Of a stretch of 64,000 bases of DNA, positions 34,810 through 44,720 are shown one piece after another. A program made the position numbers and the translations under genes. The first letter of the stretch is position 1, and each line of letters begins with the position of its first letter. Below the pieces are notes generated by a model. The model worked only from the letters and a program-made list of their open reading frames with translations, made no database searches and was not told the origin of the DNA. The stretch lies in assembly GCA_035503615.1 (NCBI GenBank), contig DATJTI010000027.1:1-64000 (forward strand), written 5' to 3'. This DNA is from AP-15 sp035503615 (GTDB lineage Bacteria > Pseudomonadota > Alphaproteobacteria > ATCC43930 > CGMCC-115725).

Positions 34810-35509
34810 TCACCGAGAGCGTCGAGCCGGTGATGAAATCGGCATCGTCGGCGACCAGGAACAATACCGTGCGGGCGATATCCTCGGCCTTGCCGAGGCG
34901 CCCGACCGGGATCCGGGCGACGATCTTTTCCAGCACCTCGGGCGGCACCGCGCGCACCATCTCGGTATCGACATAGCCCGGGGCGACGGCGTTGACGGTG
35001 ATGCCGCGCGCCGCCCCTTCCTGCGCCAGCGCCTTGGTAAAGCCGTGGATACCCGATTTGGCCGCGGCATAGTTGACCTGGCCGTATTGCCCGGCCTGGC
35101 CGTTGATGGAGCCGATATTGACGATGCGGCCAAAGCCGCGTGCACGCATCCCTTCGATGACCGCCCTCGACATGTTGAAGCAGGAAGCAAGGTTGGTCTG
35201 GATCACCGCATCCCACTGCTCGAAGCTCATCCGGTGCATCGTCGCGTCGCGGGTGATGCCGGCATTGTTGACCAGCACCTCGACCGGGCCGAGCGCCGCC
35301 TCGATCGCCTTCACCCCGTCGAGGCAGGCCTGGGGGTTGCACACGTCGAACTTGAACACTGGAATGCCGGTCTCGTCCTGCAGCTGGCACGCCGCCGCAT
35401 CATTGCCGGCATAGGTCGCCGCAACTTGGTATCCGGCGTTCGCCAACGCCGTCGAGATCGCGCGGCCGATGCCGCGGGTCCCGCCGGTCACCACCGCCAC
35501 CCTCGCCAT
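34787..35509 (-). CDS. phaB: Acetoacetyl-CoA reductase PhaB
   Basis: A 240-aa SDR reducing acetoacetyl-CoA to (R)-3-hydroxybutyryl-CoA with NADPH. The cofactor motif is TGGTRGIG (residues 8-15). NNAGITRDATMHRMSFEQW is the PhaB-specific substrate-loop context. The catalytic motif is YAAAK (NYAAAKSGIHGFTKALAQE). It lies 66 nt downstream of phaA on the same strand, giving the phaA-phaB operon order. Confidence 0.97.
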   Translation of the reverse strand: MARVAVVTGGTRGIGRAISTALANAGYQVAATYAGNDAAACQLQDETGIPVFKFDVCNPQACLDGVKAIEAALGPVEVLVNNAGITRDATMHRMSFEQWDAVIQTNLASCFNMSRAVIEGMRARGFGRIVNIGSINGQAGQYGQVNYAAAKSGIHGFTKALAQEGAARGITVNAVAPGYVDTEMVRAVPPEVLEKIVARIPVGRLGKAEDIARTVLFLVADDADFITGSTLSVNGGQHMY

Positions 35510-35575
35510 GCGCGTCCTCCCCTCTGGTGCGGCTGCCGCTCGATACCGGGATCGCCGGCCTGTCCGACCTGCGAG

Positions 35576-36751
35576 CTAACCGCGTTCGAGACACATGGCG
35601 ATGCCCATGCCGCCGCCGATGCACAGGGTCGCCAAGCCCTTTTTTGCGTTGCGCCGCTGCATCTCATAGAGCAGCGTGATCAGTACCCGCGCCCCGGACG
35701 CGCCGATCGGATGGCCGAGCGCGATCGCACCGCCATTGACGTTGACCTTCTCCGTGTCCCAACCGAGATCCTTGTTGACCGCGCAGGCCTGCGCGGCAAA
35801 GGCCTCGTTGGCCTCGACCAGATCGAGATCGGCCGCATTCCAGCCGGCTTTTTTCAATGCCATGCGGCTCGCCGGGATCGGCCCCGATCCCATGATCGCC
35901 GGATCGACGCCGGCGGTCGCCCACGAGACGATCCGCGCCAGCGGCTTGACCCCGCGCCGGGCCGCCATCTCGGCGCTCATCAGCACGACCGCGGCCGCCC
36001 CGTCATTGATGCCCGAGGCGTTGCCGGCGGTGACTGTGCCGTTCTTGTCGAAAGCCGGGCGCAATTTCGCCAGCACCTCAACCGTGGTGCCGTGCTTGGG
36101 ATGCTCGTCGGTATCGATGATCGTTTCGCCGCGCCGGCTGGCGATCTTGACCGGGACGATCTCGTCCCTGAAGCGGCCCGACTTCTGCGCGGCTTCGGCC
36201 TTGGCTTGTGAAGCGGCGGCGAAGGCATCCTGCTGCTCGCGGGTGATCTGCCAGCGCTGCGCCACGTTTTCGGCGGTGTTGCCCATGTGATAGCCGTTGA
36301 AGGCGTCCCACAAGCCGTCCTTGATCATCGTGTCGACAAGCTCGGCATCGCCCATCTTGACCCCGTTCCTCAGATGGATGCAGTGCGGGGCCTGGCTCAT
36401 GCTCTCCTGTCCGCCGGCGACGACGATCTCGCTGTCACCGCCGCGGATCGCCTGCCAGCCGAGCGCCACCGTGCGCAGCCCCGAGCCGCATAGCTGGTTG
36501 ACCCCGTAGGCGGTGACCTCGAACGGCAGGCCGGCGCCGATCGCCGCCTGGCGGGCCGGGTTCTGCCCCTCGCCGGCGGCCAGGATCTGCCCCATGATGA
36601 CCTCGGAGACCTCCTTTGGCTCGACCGCGGCCCGGCGCAGCGCTTCGCCGATCACGATCTCGCCAAGCTGGTGCGCGGCAAGACCCGCAAGCCCGCCATT
36701 GAACGCGCCGACCGGGGTGCGCACGGCGCCGGCAATGACGATATCGGCCAT
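35576..36751 (-). CDS. phaA: Acetyl-CoA acetyltransferase (beta-ketothiolase) PhaA
   Basis: A 391-aa thiolase condensing two acetyl-CoA to acetoacetyl-CoA. The nucleophilic Cys is in NQLCGSGLRTVALG (about residue 88). The second catalytic region is VNVNGGAIALGHPIGASGAR with the conserved His, and the third is CIGGGMGIAMC with the C-terminal Cys. ATG 36751 gives the standard thiolase N-terminus (DIVIAGAVRTPVGAFNGGLA). It leads the PHB monomer-supply genes. Confidence 0.98.
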   Translation of the reverse strand: MADIVIAGAVRTPVGAFNGGLAGLAAHQLGEIVIGEALRRAAVEPKEVSEVIMGQILAAGEGQNPARQAAIGAGLPFEVTAYGVNQLCGSGLRTVALGWQAIRGGDSEIVVAGGQESMSQAPHCIHLRNGVKMGDAELVDTMIKDGLWDAFNGYHMGNTAENVAQRWQITREQQDAFAAASQAKAEAAQKSGRFRDEIVPVKIASRRGETIIDTDEHPKHGTTVEVLAKLRPAFDKNGTVTAGNASGINDGAAAVVLMSAEMAARRGVKPLARIVSWATAGVDPAIMGSGPIPASRMALKKAGWNAADLDLVEANEAFAAQACAVNKDLGWDTEKVNVNGGAIALGHPIGASGARVLITLLYEMQRRNAKKGLATLCIGGGMGIAMCLERG

Positions 36752-36842
36752 CGGGAGATCCTCCTCGCAAGGGTGTGATTTTCGCCGGTGAATGACCGGC
36801 AATGTAGGGTCGCGGCCGGGCGGTGTCCACCGCTGCCGCTCG

Positions 36843-38150
36843 TCACCCGGCAACGTGGGTTTGCAGCCAGTGCGCAATTGGTGTCCACAGCATCGCGGGC
36901 GCATCGGCGGCAGCCATCATGCCGACATGGCCGAGCGCCGGCCGCAGCACATCCACCGGCCCGAAGGCCGCCGCCAGCGGTTCGGCCGCCAGCGGCGGCA
37001 CGATGCGGTCGCGACCGGGGATCACGACCAGCACCGGTCGGCCGAGCCGGTGCGGCTGCACATGCTGGCCGGCGACGCGCCAGACCCCGCGGCCGGGCTC
37101 GTTGTCGCGATACCAGCTCAGGATGCAGTCGCGGGCTACCGCCAGCCCCAGCGGCACCCCGTCATTGATCCAGTCCTCGAGAGCCACGAAGGTCCGGGCC
37201 GCTCCGCTGTGGGGATCGAGGCGGGCGAGCCGCACGAATTTGCGCTCGGCGGCGAATGGATCGATCAGAAAGAAAAAGCTTTGAACGAACTCGACCGCAA
37301 GCGTGTCGGCGCAGGTTCCGGATGGGGCCAGTCCGCCGGTGGCAAGCGCCACGAGCCGCGCTGCTGCCGGCTGCCCGGCGTGGAAATCCCACGGGGTGGC
37401 GAGCACCGCCAGGGCAGCCACCCGCTGCCGGCAGCGCAGCGCCGCCGCCAGGGCGAGCAATCCGCCCATGCAGTAGCCGAGGATGGCGAGCGGGCCGCCG
37501 GTGCATCGCGCGATCGCGGTGACGGCGCGGTCGAGCCGTGCCACATAGCCGCCGAGATCGAGGCCGCGCTCCGCGTCACCCGGGGCGTCCCAATCGACGA
37601 CGATCGGCCGCAGACCGGCGGCGGCGAGATGGCGCAGAAAGCTGCGCTCGGGCAGCAGATCGAGCACGTGATAGCGATTGACCAGCGACGGCACGACCAG
37701 CACCGCAGCAGCGGCCCGGCCATCGCCATAATCGAGCAGCCGGGTGGTGCCCTCTTGCCATAGCACCGGGGCGGCTGGTTGCCGCCGCCGAAACGGATGG
37801 CGGCGATAGGCTTCGAGCCCGGTGAGATAATCCTGCGCACGTTGCGCGATCTCGCGGTCGAGTGCCGCAGCGACCCGCTCAGCTCCCAGGCGGTCGATTT
37901 CGGCGGCGAGCGCGTACAGCCGGCGCCCGCTCGCGCTCGATTGCAGCGACCCATTCTTCAACCACGGCAAGGCGGCCTTCAACCACGGCAAGGCGGTGCG
38001 CGAGCTCAGCCATGAGCCGGCGGCACTCGCCAGATGGGTCGGAAATGGTCGCGGCGCCAGCCGCCGGTCCGGTCGTGTCGCCAAGTCCGGTCGTGTCGCC
38101 AAGTCCGGTTGCGGCGACGCCGTCATCGGCTGCATCGGCAGTGGTTGCAT
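36843..38150 (-). CDS. phaC: Polyhydroxyalkanoate synthase, short class III-like PhaC
   Basis: A PHA synthase of up to 435 aa that polymerises 3-hydroxybutyryl-CoA on granules. The lipase-like box is GYCMGG with the catalytic Cys. The remaining triad members fit Asp in IPGRDRIVPP and His in ALGHVGMM. It lacks the long N-terminal domain of class I synthases. The segment APRPFPTHLASA looks like the conserved N-terminus of this branch. The start is uncertain: ATG 38150, 38135 or 38126 are in frame, with no clear Shine-Dalgarno. All three overlap the PhaE-like gene by 248-272 nt in another frame. Confidence 0.88.
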   Translation of the reverse strand: MQPLPMQPMTASPQPDLATRPDLATRPDRRLAPRPFPTHLASAAGSWLSSRTALPWLKAALPWLKNGSLQSSASGRRLYALAAEIDRLGAERVAAALDREIAQRAQDYLTGLEAYRRHPFRRRQPAAPVLWQEGTTRLLDYGDGRAAAAVLVVPSLVNRYHVLDLLPERSFLRHLAAAGLRPIVVDWDAPGDAERGLDLGGYVARLDRAVTAIARCTGGPLAILGYCMGGLLALAAALRCRQRVAALAVLATPWDFHAGQPAAARLVALATGGLAPSGTCADTLAVEFVQSFFFLIDPFAAERKFVRLARLDPHSGAARTFVALEDWINDGVPLGLAVARDCILSWYRDNEPGRGVWRVAGQHVQPHRLGRPVLVVIPGRDRIVPPLAAEPLAAAFGPVDVLRPALGHVGMMAAADAPAMLWTPIAHWLQTHVAG

Positions 38151-38292
38151 CGGCAGCGGTTGCGGGCCCGGCGCCGAGCTCGCGCCACAGCCGGCCCGCC
38201 GCCTCCGGATCGGCCAGCAGGGCCGTCAGATAATCCTGCCACAGCGCCAGATAGCGACGGGCGAGGTCGCTTGCATCGCTCATCGCCGGCAT
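37879..38292 (-). CDS. PhaE-like PHA synthase partner (small, coiled coil)
   Basis: A 137-aa protein. The N-terminus LARRYLALWQDYLTALLADP resembles the start of small PhaE-like partners encoded before short PhaC synthases. A Gly/Thr/Ala-rich low-complexity middle contains an exact repeat (GLGDTT twice). A predicted amphipathic coiled coil (CRRLMAELAHRLAVVEGRLA, VVEEWVAAIERE) and a basic tail (RARRRNRP) follow. ATG 38283 is an in-frame alternative. It overlaps the start of phaC by about 250-270 nt in a different frame. It may activate or stabilise PhaC, as PhaE or PhaR(Bacillus) do, but this is inferred. Confidence 0.6.
   Translation of the reverse strand: MPAMSDASDLARRYLALWQDYLTALLADPEAAGRLWRELGAGPATAADATTADAADDGVAATGLGDTTGLGDTTGPAAGAATISDPSGECRRLMAELAHRLAVVEGRLAVVEEWVAAIERERAPAVRARRRNRPPGS
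37957..38160 (-). repeat. Three short tandem repeats in the phaE-like/phaC overlap
   Basis: A 21-bp unit is doubled at 37957-37998, an 18-bp unit is doubled at 38071-38106, and a 15-bp unit is doubled at 38131-38160 (one base differs). All are multiples of three, so both overlapping frames stay open: they give LAVVEGR/LAVVEEW and GLGDTT in one frame and ALPWLKA/ALPWLKN and PDLATR in the other. Confidence 0.9.
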
Positions 38293-38405
38293 TATAGGCG
38301 TTCGCGGCGTCGGCGTCCGCAGCAGCGCCGGTTTGATGAGGCGATCGCGGCGAATCGCTGTATGTTGCGCTTGGAGCAGGGGGTCCGACGGGAGAGCGCG
38401 CGCGC

Positions 38406-39014
38406 ATGAACACCCCGAACAGCGAGAAGCCCGGCCGCGAACCGGTCATCGTCAAGAAATACGCCAACCGGCGGCTCTACAACACGGCGACCAGCAGCTA
38501 CGTCACCCTCGACGATCTGGCGAAGCTGATCAAGGAAGGCGGCGACTTTGTCGCTCACGACGCAAAGACCGGCGAGGACATCACCCGCTCGGTGCTGACG
38601 CAGATCATCGTCGAGCAGGAGCAGAAAGGCCAGAACCTGCTGCCGATCAGCTTTCTGCGCCAATTGATCGGCCTTTATGGCGACAGCATGCAGGTTCTGG
38701 TGCCCGGCTATCTCGAACAGGCGATGGTTGCGTTCGGGCGCAATCAGGAGCAGATGCGCAAGAGCCTGCAGGCCACCTTCGGCATCTTTCCGTTCGGCCA
38801 ATTCGAGGAGATGGGCAAGCAGAACATCGCCCTGTTCCAGCGCGCCTTGAAGATGCTGGCGCCATATCCGAGCGAGGACAGGGCCGCGCCCGCCGAGACC
38901 GCGGCGCCCGCCGCCGAGCCGGGCGAAGATCCGCGGCTGAAGCGGCTCGAGGCGCAGATCGAAGCGCTGACCCGGCAGCTCGATGCGCTCGGCCGCGAAC
39001 GCAGCGACCATTAG
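38406..39014 (+). CDS. phaR: PHA synthesis transcriptional regulator PhaR
   Basis: A 202-aa regulator. The N-terminal DNA-binding accumulation regulator domain is clear (VIVKKYANRRLYNTATSSYV, TLDDLAKLIKEG), followed by the PHB-binding region (LLPISFLRQLIGLYGD, then FGIFPFGQFEEMGKQNIALF). A Pro/Ala/Glu linker and a C-terminal coiled coil (LKRLEAQIEALTRQLDAL) end it. PhaR represses phasin and PHA genes and is released by binding polymer. It diverges from the phaE-like/phaC genes across 113 nt, the likely site of shared control. Confidence 0.95.
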   Translation: MNTPNSEKPGREPVIVKKYANRRLYNTATSSYVTLDDLAKLIKEGGDFVAHDAKTGEDITRSVLTQIIVEQEQKGQNLLPISFLRQLIGLYGDSMQVLVPGYLEQAMVAFGRNQEQMRKSLQATFGIFPFGQFEEMGKQNIALFQRALKMLAPYPSEDRAAPAETAAPAAEPGEDPRLKRLEAQIEALTRQLDALGRERSDH

Positions 39015-39031
39015 CGATCCGCCCTCCCGCG

Positions 39032-39673
39032 ATGGTTGCCGTCAAGATCTGCGGATTGTCGGACGAATGGGCGGTGCGGGCCGCGATCACCGGCAGGGCG
39101 GCCTATCTCGGCTTTGTGTTCTATCCGCCGAGCCCGCGTGCCGTCACCGCGGCCGAGGCTGCCCGGCTGGGCGCGATGGTCCCCGCCGGGATCAGCCGGG
39201 TCGGCCTGTTTGTCGATGCCGCGGACGAGACGATCGCCGCAATCCTCGCCGCCGTCCCGCTCGACCTGCTGCAGTTTCACGGCAATGAGACTCCGCAGCG
39301 GGTCGCCGCGGCACGGGCGCGGTTCGGCCGCAAGATCATCAAGGCGGTCCCGGTTGGCGATCGGGCCGACCTCGTGCGCGCTGCCGAGTATCAGGACGCT
39401 GCCGATCTCTTGCTGTTCGATGCCAGGCCGCCGCGCGATCCCAGCGCATTGCCCGGCGGCAACGGGCTCGCTTTCGACTGGTCGCTGCTCGCGGGACACG
39501 AATGGCGCCGGCCATGGCTGTTGTCGGGCGGGCTGACGACCGAACTGCTGGCCGACGCGGTGCGCCTCTCCGGGGCGGTTTGCGTCGATGTCTCCTCGGG
39601 TGTCGAGAGCGCCCGCGGTCGCAAGGATCCCGGGAAGATCAAAGCCTTTCTCGCCGCCGCCGACACCCTCTAG
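39032..39673 (+). CDS. trpF: Phosphoribosylanthranilate isomerase TrpF
   Basis: A 213-aa TIM-barrel enzyme of tryptophan synthesis. The N-terminus VKICGLSDEW holds the catalytic Cys; LGFVFYPPSPRAV follows the first loop; LLQFHGNETP and LLFDARPP are the later conserved strands, with the catalytic Asp in the latter. The end GVCVDVSSGVES-type region reads CVDVSSGVESARGRKDPGKI. It starts 17 nt after phaR and leads trpF-trpB-trpA. Confidence 0.97.
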   Translation: MVAVKICGLSDEWAVRAAITGRAAYLGFVFYPPSPRAVTAAEAARLGAMVPAGISRVGLFVDAADETIAAILAAVPLDLLQFHGNETPQRVAAARARFGRKIIKAVPVGDRADLVRAAEYQDAADLLLFDARPPRDPSALPGGNGLAFDWSLLAGHEWRRPWLLSGGLTTELLADAVRLSGAVCVDVSSGVESARGRKDPGKIKAFLAAADTL

Positions 39674-39837
39674 CCCTCCAGCGGCACCCGGTGGCCGCAT
39701 CGCGACCGACCTGTGAAGAGGTTGCCGGGTCCCGAGACCGCGGCTGAGACGCCCGCGGACGGCAATTGCGTGATGCTTTTTGTGCGTGCCCTTGGTCTCC
39801 CGGTGCGGCATGTTCGCGGCAAGCGAGAGGGAGCTCG

Positions 39838-41045
<1,208 letters not shown>

Positions 41046-41049
<4 letters not shown>

Positions 41050-41879
41050 GCCGCATCGAGAAGCGCTTTGCCGCGCTCAAGGAGGAGGGGCGGGCCGGCC
41101 TCATCGCCTATCTGACCGCCGGCGATCCCGATCCCGACACCTCGGCGGCATTGTTCGAGGGCGTCGCGGCGGCGGGCGCCGATCTGATCGAGATCGGCAT
41201 GCCGTTTTCCGACCCGATGGCCGATGGGCCGGCGATTCAGGCGGGCGGGCTCAGGGCGCTGAAATCGGGCATGACCCTGCGCAAGACGCTGGCGTTGGCG
41301 CGCTGCCTGCGCCAGAACGACGCTAATACGCCATTGATCTTGATGGGTTATTATAATCCGATCTACCGCTATGGCGCCGATCTGTTTGCCCGCGACGCGG
41401 TCGAGGCCGGGATCGACGGCGCCATCGTCGTCGACCTGCCGCCCGAGGAAGATGCCGAGCTTCTCGGGCCGGCGCGCGCCGCCGGGCTCGATCTCGTTCG
41501 CTTGGCGACGCCGACCAGCGATGACCGGCGCCTGCCGGCGATCATGCGCGGCGCCGGCGGCTTTCTCTATTACGTCGCGATCGCCGGCATCACCGGCACC
41601 CGCTCGGCCGACGCCGGCGCTGTGCACGCGGCGGTGGCGCGGTTACGCCGCTATACCGACCTGCCGGTTGCGGTCGGGTTTGGCATCAAGAATCCCGAGC
41701 AGGCCGCCGCGGTCGCCCGCGCCGCCGACGCCGCCGCGGTCGGCTCGGCCCTCGTCGACCGGGTGGCGCAGCATCTCGATGGCGACGGCCATGCCCGGCC
41801 CGGTCTCGTCGACGCTGTGCTCGGCGACATCAACGCTCTGGCGCGGGGGGTCAGGGGGGCGCGCGAAAACCGCGCCTGA
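41046..41879 (+). CDS. trpA: Tryptophan synthase alpha chain TrpA
   Basis: A 277-aa TIM-barrel enzyme splitting indole-3-glycerol phosphate. The catalytic Glu is in LIEIGMPFSDPMADGP and the catalytic Asp in AIVVDLPPEED; the loop GITGTRSADAG and the phosphate site VGFGIKNPEQA are conserved. It starts with GTG 41046, overlapping the trpB stop. The accD gene that often follows trpA is absent; a decayed gene and a convergent CoA-transferase follow instead. Confidence 0.97.
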
Positions 41880-41882
41880 CGC

Positions 41883-42060
41883 TTCGATCACGTCACGATC
41901 GGCGTCAGCGACCTCGCGCGTGCGCCACTTCAGCGGCGGCGGGCTGGCGCCACTCGACATCATCCGGCTTTGCGCCGTGGGCGACGGCTTTTCGGGCTAG
42001 GGGTCGCGCCATTTCACGAGGCGGTTGCCGGTCGCACCCGGCGCCGGCAATCACCAAAGC
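41883..42060 (+). pseudogene. Decayed VOC (glyoxalase/bleomycin-resistance fold) gene
   Basis: Reading across frames gives FDHVTIGVSDLARA, then RHF..GGLAPLDIIRLCAVGD followed by GFSG, then GY-VAPF and VAPGAGNH. These are in the order of a VOC protein of the type FDHVTIGVSDLARS-RAFYDAALAPL-GDGFSGYG-PGAGNH. At least two frame changes and a stop (TAG at 41998-42000) break it, and the C-terminal half is missing because the frame runs into the end of the CoA-transferase gene. It lies 3 nt after trpA. The identification is by motif order only. Confidence 0.65.
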
Positions 42061-42064
42061 ACCG

Positions 42065-43276
42065 CTAGATCGCGCGGGCGTGACGCAGCCGTGCGATCTC
42101 GGCGGTGTCGTAGCCGAGTTCGCCGAGGACGGCATCGGTATCCTGCCCCATCTCGTGCGGCGGATGCTCGATCGACGCTCCGCCATGGGCGAGCTTGAAC
42201 GCGGCGAGCGGCACGCCGAGCGGGCCGCCAATCCCCGGCACGTCCTCGAAGTGATGAAAGACCCCGCGGCCCGCGAAATGCGGGTCGGCGAGCGCCTCCG
42301 CCATGCTGCGCACCCGCGCCGCCGGCACGTGGCGCGCCTGAAAATAGGCTTCCCACTCGTCCGCGGTCCTGGTCTTGATGATCTCGGCGATGATTTGCGC
42401 TTCGTGCGCCCGATCGGCGATGCGCGCCTCATTGTCGGTCTTGATCATGTCGGGCCGTTCGACCGCGCGCCAGAACCGCGCCTGCTGGCGGATATTGCTG
42501 GCGCCGATCATGACCATGCCATCTTTCGCATCATAGGCGCTGTTGGTCGCGAAAGGCTGCTTGTTGCCGTGCGGCCGCGGCGCGGTGCCGTTGCGAAAAT
42601 ACCCGGTCACCAGCGAGGCCTGCATCATCATCGCGACCCCCAGCATCGCGAGGTCGATATGCTGGCCTTTGCCGGTGCGCTCGCGCTGAAACAGCGCCGC
42701 GGCGAGCGCGAAGGCGCCCATCGTGCCGGTGGCGTAGTCGACTGCCGGTACGCCGACCTTGATCGGGTTGACCTCCTCGGTGCCGGTCCCGGCCATGATG
42801 CCGGAGGTGGCCTGGATCACGTGGTCATAGGCAGTCTGCTGGCACCGCACGCCGTCCTGCCCAAACGCCGAGATCGAGCAGTAGATCAGCCGCGGGTTGA
42901 TCTTCAGCATCGCCTCGTAGCCGAGCCCCAACGCCTCGAACGCACCGGGCCGGTAGTTCTCGACCAGGATATCGGAGCGGGCGACCAGCTTTTTCAGAAT
43001 CTCCCGCCCCGCCACGCTTTTCAGGTCGAGCGTGATCGAGCGCTTGTTCGAGCCCTGGGTCAGAAACGAGGTCCCCATGTTGCGCCGGTTCAGCGCGCGG
43101 TCGGTGCCGGTCTCGCGGCTCTGGTCCGGCTCGTCCGGATGCTCGACCTTGATCACATCCGCACCCAGCACGGCGAGCTGATAGGCGGCGAACGGCCCGG
43201 CCAGCACATGGGTGATGTCGATGATGCGAATGCCCTCGAATGGCCGGGCGAATGGCCGGGCGAACGGTCGGGTCAT
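42065..43276 (-). CDS. Class III (CaiB/BaiF) CoA-transferase
   Basis: A 403-aa family III CoA-transferase. GIRIIDITHVLAGPFAAYQL, LGADVIKVEHP, LDLKSVAGREILKKLVARSD and NYRPGAFEALGLGYE are diagnostic for the family. The catalytic Asp should be the one in KVGVPAVDYATGTMGAF. The N-terminus contains a 12-bp repeat in three copies, giving RPFARPFARPF before the first conserved strand. It transfers CoA between carboxylic acids; the substrate is not predictable. It converges with the decayed VOC gene after trpA. Confidence 0.92.
   Translation of the reverse strand: MTRPFARPFARPFEGIRIIDITHVLAGPFAAYQLAVLGADVIKVEHPDEPDQSRETGTDRALNRRNMGTSFLTQGSNKRSITLDLKSVAGREILKKLVARSDILVENYRPGAFEALGLGYEAMLKINPRLIYCSISAFGQDGVRCQQTAYDHVIQATSGIMAGTGTEEVNPIKVGVPAVDYATGTMGAFALAAALFQRERTGKGQHIDLAMLGVAMMMQASLVTGYFRNGTAPRPHGNKQPFATNSAYDAKDGMVMIGASNIRQQARFWRAVERPDMIKTDNEARIADRAHEAQIIAEIIKTRTADEWEAYFQARHVPAARVRSMAEALADPHFAGRGVFHHFEDVPGIGGPLGVPLAAFKLAHGGASIEHPPHEMGQDTDAVLGELGYDTAEIARLRHARAI
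43237..43272 (-). repeat. 12-bp tandem repeat in the CoA-transferase N-terminus
   Basis: Three head-to-tail copies of a 12-bp unit (plus strand CGAATGGCCGGG, the last copy with two changes) extend the protein N-terminus by RPFA units, in frame. Confidence 0.9.
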
Positions 43277-43440
43277 CGGCGGCGCTCCTCGAAACCGGGA
43301 TCAAGTCGGCCGCATCGTGACATCCGCATCGGGCGAAAGCAAAGTGTTAGACGGTGACAGCGTCGGTTCGCCGGTCGCTTTTACCTGGCCGGGCCGTTAT
43401 GCTCGCCACCCGATTGCCCGGCTCGGAGAGGAGGATGCGG

Positions 43441-44694
43441 ATGAAGCCCGAAACCGTAGGAATGTCTTCGGCGCGGCTCAGCCGGCTCGACGAAGTCATG
43501 AAGCGCCGCTACGTCGACGGCGGCTATCTGCCGGGCCTGCTGACCCATGTCTATCGCCGGGGGCATCTCGTCCATACCGGGCTGTGCGGCGAGATGGATA
43601 TCGAGCGCGGCCGGAAGATGCGCGAGGATGCGATCTTCCGTATCTATTCGATGTCGAAGCCGATCACCGCCGTGGCGCTGATGATGCTGGTCGAGGAGGG
43701 GCTGATCGGTCTCGACGACACGGTTCACAGCCATATCCCGGCCTGGAAGGATCTTGCCGTCTATGCGAGCGGCATGCCTTCGCTGCTCCCCGACGCCGCA
43801 CCCCTCTACCTGACGACGCCCGCCCTGCGGCCGATGAAGGTTGTCGACCTCGCGACCCACACCTCCGGGCTGACCTACGGCTTTATGAACCGAACCGCTG
43901 TGGACGCCGCCTATCGACGCGCCAAGATCACCGACCGTGCGACCCCGGGCGGGCTGCCGGAGATGATCGACCGGCTGGCGGCGATCCCGCTCGATTTTTC
44001 GCCCGGCACCGCGTGGAACTACTCGGTGGCGATCGACGTCCTCGGCTACCTCGTCGAGAAATTGTCCGGCATCAGTTTCGGCGAGTTCCTGCGCACGCGG
44101 CTGTTCGAGCCGCTCGGCATGAGCGACACCGCGTTCCACGTCCCTGCGGACAAGGTCGAGCGGTTCACCTCCTGCTATCAGCCGGAAGGTGGGGGAAGCG
44201 GGCTCCGGTTGCAGGACGACGCGCGTGCGAGCACTTATGCCGAGCCGCCAAAGCTCGAATCGGGTGGCGGCGGCCTCGTCTCGACCGCCCATGATTACCT
44301 GCGCTTCTGCCGGATGATGCTGAACGGCGGCACCCTCGACGGGGTGCAGGTGCTGAGCCCGAAGACGGTGGCGCTGTTCAGCCTGAACTACCTGCCGGGT
44401 GGGCGGGAGATCGCCGATCTGGCGCTGCCGGGAATGTTTAGCGAGTCAGGGTATGCCGGGGTCGGCTTTTCGCTCGGCTGCGGCGTCAATATCGATGTCG
44501 CCAGGACGCGGCTGCCGGGCTCGCTCGGCGAGTATTTCTGGGGCGGTGCGGCGGCGACCGCGTTCTGGATCGACCCCAGGGAGGATCTTTCGGTCGTGTT
44601 CATGACCCAGGTGATCGGCAGCCCGGCCCGGCTCACCCTGCGCCGCGATCTGCGCACGCTCGTCTATGCGGCGATGACCGAATCCTTCGCATAG
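43441..44694 (+). CDS. Serine beta-lactamase-like hydrolase (class C/esterase type)
   Basis: A 417-aa serine hydrolase of the beta-lactamase/DD-peptidase superfamily. The nucleophile motif is SMSK (YSMSKPITAVALM), the second motif is YSV in WNYSVAIDVLGYLVEKLSG, and a C-terminal WGGAAATAFWIDP takes the place of the KTG-like motif. Such proteins are usually esterases (EstB-like) rather than beta-lactamases. GAGGAGG ends just before ATG 43441; ATG 43435 is also in frame. No signal peptide is seen, so it is likely cytoplasmic. Confidence 0.87.
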   Translation: MKPETVGMSSARLSRLDEVMKRRYVDGGYLPGLLTHVYRRGHLVHTGLCGEMDIERGRKMREDAIFRIYSMSKPITAVALMMLVEEGLIGLDDTVHSHIPAWKDLAVYASGMPSLLPDAAPLYLTTPALRPMKVVDLATHTSGLTYGFMNRTAVDAAYRRAKITDRATPGGLPEMIDRLAAIPLDFSPGTAWNYSVAIDVLGYLVEKLSGISFGEFLRTRLFEPLGMSDTAFHVPADKVERFTSCYQPEGGGSGLRLQDDARASTYAEPPKLESGGGGLVSTAHDYLRFCRMMLNGGTLDGVQVLSPKTVALFSLNYLPGGREIADLALPGMFSESGYAGVGFSLGCGVNIDVARTRLPGSLGEYFWGGAAATAFWIDPREDLSVVFMTQVIGSPARLTLRRDLRTLVYAAMTESFA

Positions 44695-44720
44695 CCGGCG
44701 CATAGCCGGATGGGACGCGC

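Noticed and set aside
38293..38405. PhaR operator (CTGC-N3-GCAG type) in the phaC-phaR intergenic gap
   Set aside because: Only loose GCAGCAGC-like stretches are present; no exact match to the published palindrome, so no site was called.
43441..44694. True class C beta-lactamase
   Set aside because: SxxK and YxN-like motifs are present, but there is no signal peptide and no KTG motif; an esterase-type serine hydrolase is more likely.
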